Notes under the pieces: generated by a model | Seen by the model: only the letters and a program-made list of their open reading frames with translations | Told to the model about the DNA's origin: nothing | Databases searched by the model: none | Shown: one piece after another, positions 62,762 to 64,000 of the stretch | Layout: every line of letters begins with the position of its first letter | Numbering within the stretch: the first letter of the stretch is position 1 | Translations under genes and position numbers: made by a program | Assembly: GCA_016931615.1 (NCBI GenBank) | Contig: JAFGEL010000032.1 | Location: 17,781-81,780 of the forward strand | Length of the DNA stretch: 64,000 bases | Direction: 5' to 3' | DNA from: Desulfuromonadales bacterium | Lineage (GTDB): Bacteria > Desulfobacterota > Desulfuromonadia > Desulfuromonadales > Geopsychrobacteraceae

Positions 62762-63913
62762 ATGAAAAAAAGTTTTGCTCTGCTGATTCTGGCAGTCCTG
62801 CTGGCGGCACCAGCTTTTGCCGCTGACACGATCAAATTGGGGGCCTTCTTCGACCTGTCTGGTCGTGCTGCCTTTATCGGTACACCCACCAAACTGGTTG
62901 CTGAAATGGTCGTCGACAAAATTAATGCGGATGGAGGCATCAACGGTCAATTGCTTGAACTTGAAATTGCCGATACCGAAGCTGATCCGGCCAAAGGAGC
63001 CTCGATCGCGAAAAAGTTTATTTATAAGGACAAGGTTGCCGCAATTATTGGCCCAACCCTCACCGATGTCGGCATGAACATTAAAAAAGTTGTCGACCAG
63101 GGCCAAACCCCGACCGTCATGACGGTCGGCGGCGATCCGGTCATCATGGGCGGCAAATTCGGCTCCTTCAAATGGGTCTTCAAATCTCCACAAAGATCCA
63201 GTATCGCTGTCGAACGGATGTTCATTTACCTCAAGGAAAAGGGCCTGACTAACGTCGCTCTGCTGTCTGCAGCCGATGGCTTCGGCAAAGATGGTGCCCG
63301 CTGGATGGATACCCTGGCACCCAAGTACGGCATCAATATCATCGCCAAAGAGTCTTTTGGAACCCGCGATACCGACATGACGGCCCAGCTGACAAAAGTC
63401 AAGAACAGCAATCCCCAGGCGATTCTTGCCTGGACGATCGGCCCGGCCGGTTCGATTATTGCCAAAAACAAGGCCCAACTGGGGATTGACATCCCGCTCT
63501 TTCAGTGCCACGGCCTGCCCGACCCCAAGTATGTCGAGTTGGCTGGAGCGGCCAGCGAGGGAGATCGCATGCCGGCTACCAAGTTGATGATCGCCGCTGA
63601 ACTGCCCGACAGTGATCCGCAGAAACCGGTCATTCAGGAGTTTATCAAGCTCTATAAAGACAAAGGTTATGACAAACAATTTCCGATCAACACGCACTCC
63701 GGCTATGCCTGGGATGCGATCATGATCGTCGCAAATGCCATTAAAAAAGTGGGAACCGATCCGGAAGCTCTGCGCACCGAGATTGAAAACACCAAAAACT
63801 ATGTCGGGATATCCGGAACCTACAACATCACGGCTGAAGACCACAACGGCCTCGGAGTCGATTCCATGGTGATGGTCCAGGTCAAGAACGGCCGATTCAC
63901 CCTGGCAGAATAG
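62762..63913 (+). CDS. livK: Branched-chain type amino-acid ABC transporter binding protein LivK
   Basis: 383 residues from ATG 62762 (AAGGAG about 9 bases upstream), with signal peptide (1-20, LLAAPAFAAD); the frame from 62615 overlaps the ligase and is rejected. Periplasmic binding fold type I: IKLGAFFDLSGRAAFIGTPTKLVAEMVVDKINADGGING and AAIIGPTLTDVGMNIKKVVDQGQTPTVMT. It captures the amino acid or aryl acid for LivHMGF. Last gene of the operon seen in the window. Confidence 0.93.
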   Translation: MKKSFALLILAVLLAAPAFAADTIKLGAFFDLSGRAAFIGTPTKLVAEMVVDKINADGGINGQLLELEIADTEADPAKGASIAKKFIYKDKVAAIIGPTLTDVGMNIKKVVDQGQTPTVMTVGGDPVIMGGKFGSFKWVFKSPQRSSIAVERMFIYLKEKGLTNVALLSAADGFGKDGARWMDTLAPKYGINIIAKESFGTRDTDMTAQLTKVKNSNPQAILAWTIGPAGSIIAKNKAQLGIDIPLFQCHGLPDPKYVELAGAASEGDRMPATKLMIAAELPDSDPQKPVIQEFIKLYKDKGYDKQFPINTHSGYAWDAIMIVANAIKKVGTDPEALRTEIENTKNYVGISGTYNITAEDHNGLGVDSMVMVQVKNGRFTLAE

Positions 63914-64000
63914 TGTTTGAATGCATAAGTGAGGAGAGCGAATAAAGCGGAAGCCTCCGAGTGGCGGACGGCTCATAATGAGCGAGCGGGGTCGAATAAA
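63914..64000. other. Window end after livK, nothing recognised
   Basis: The last 87 bases hold no complete gene, hairpin terminator or repeat I can support. Confidence 0.3.

Noticed and set aside
62741..63976. 411-codon open frame on the minus strand
   Set aside because: Antisense to livK, with no recognisable domain; livK has a signal peptide, ribosome site and family motifs.

Overview
The window is one continuous bacterial chromosome segment with no RNA genes, phage or transposase seen. The gene set (CarD/CdnL, indolepyruvate:ferredoxin oxidoreductase, a DgkA-PAP2 fusion, a SAM riboswitch on metY, glnS, many TRAP and Liv type transporters) suggests an anaerobic deltaproteobacterium of the Desulfuromonadales kind (Desulfuromonas, Pelobacter, Geobacter relatives). 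This is an inference from gene content; no marker gene in the window settles it.

Layout. 1-8.8 kb: end of a sodium:solute symporter, an exported NagZ-type glucosaminidase, a SAM-riboswitch-controlled O-acetylhomoserine sulfhydrylase, an S1-repeat protein coupled to an MFS exporter, a lipid kinase/phosphatase fusion, a glycoside-hydrolase-like protein and the tail of a broken ArgP-type regulator. 8.8-25.1 kb: a visibly AT-richer catabolic island. It has a Cache/PAS sensor kinase and a GAFTGA-containing sigma-54 activator. Divergent from them are two gene blocks: a LeuCD-like hydro-lyase with pyruvate dehydrogenase E1 and E2, and a TRAP transporter with a CaiB-type CoA-transferase and an HMG-CoA-lyase-like enzyme. 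Each block has a candidate sigma-54 promoter, and the second has a clustered inverted-repeat activator site. 25.3-36 kb: housekeeping genes (srkA, rnr, an Lrp regulator with a PLP decarboxylase, cysS, glnS, ispF, ispD, carD). 36-52 kb: a TPR membrane protein, a PanE-like reductase, the proVWX glycine betaine transporter, a MarR-pirin-FMN reductase operon, the Zur/ZnuABC zinc system with a textbook Zur box, the tail-specific protease, PilZ and cytochrome c proteins, a DMT transporter and a GlxA-type regulator. 52-64 kb: a TrpXYZ-like ABC transporter, a TrpR repressor with its operator, and a divergent Liv-type operon containing iorAB and a LivF-phenylacetate-CoA-ligase fusion.

Two systems stand out. 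The 8.8-25 kb island reads as a self-contained, sigma-54-controlled pathway for an unknown branched hydroxy- or unsaturated di/tricarboxylic acid. Proposed steps are TRAP import, hydration/dehydration, CoA activation, C-C cleavage by a DRE-TIM lyase to acetyl-CoA (or propionyl-CoA) plus a 2-oxo acid such as pyruvate, and oxidation of that acid by the local E1/E2. Citramalate, mesaconate, citraconate or itaconate are candidates, none proven. The 52-64 kb region pairs Trp repressor control with aromatic amino-acid uptake and ferredoxin-dependent aryl-pyruvate oxidation, and physically fuses a transporter ATPase to an aryl-acid CoA ligase.
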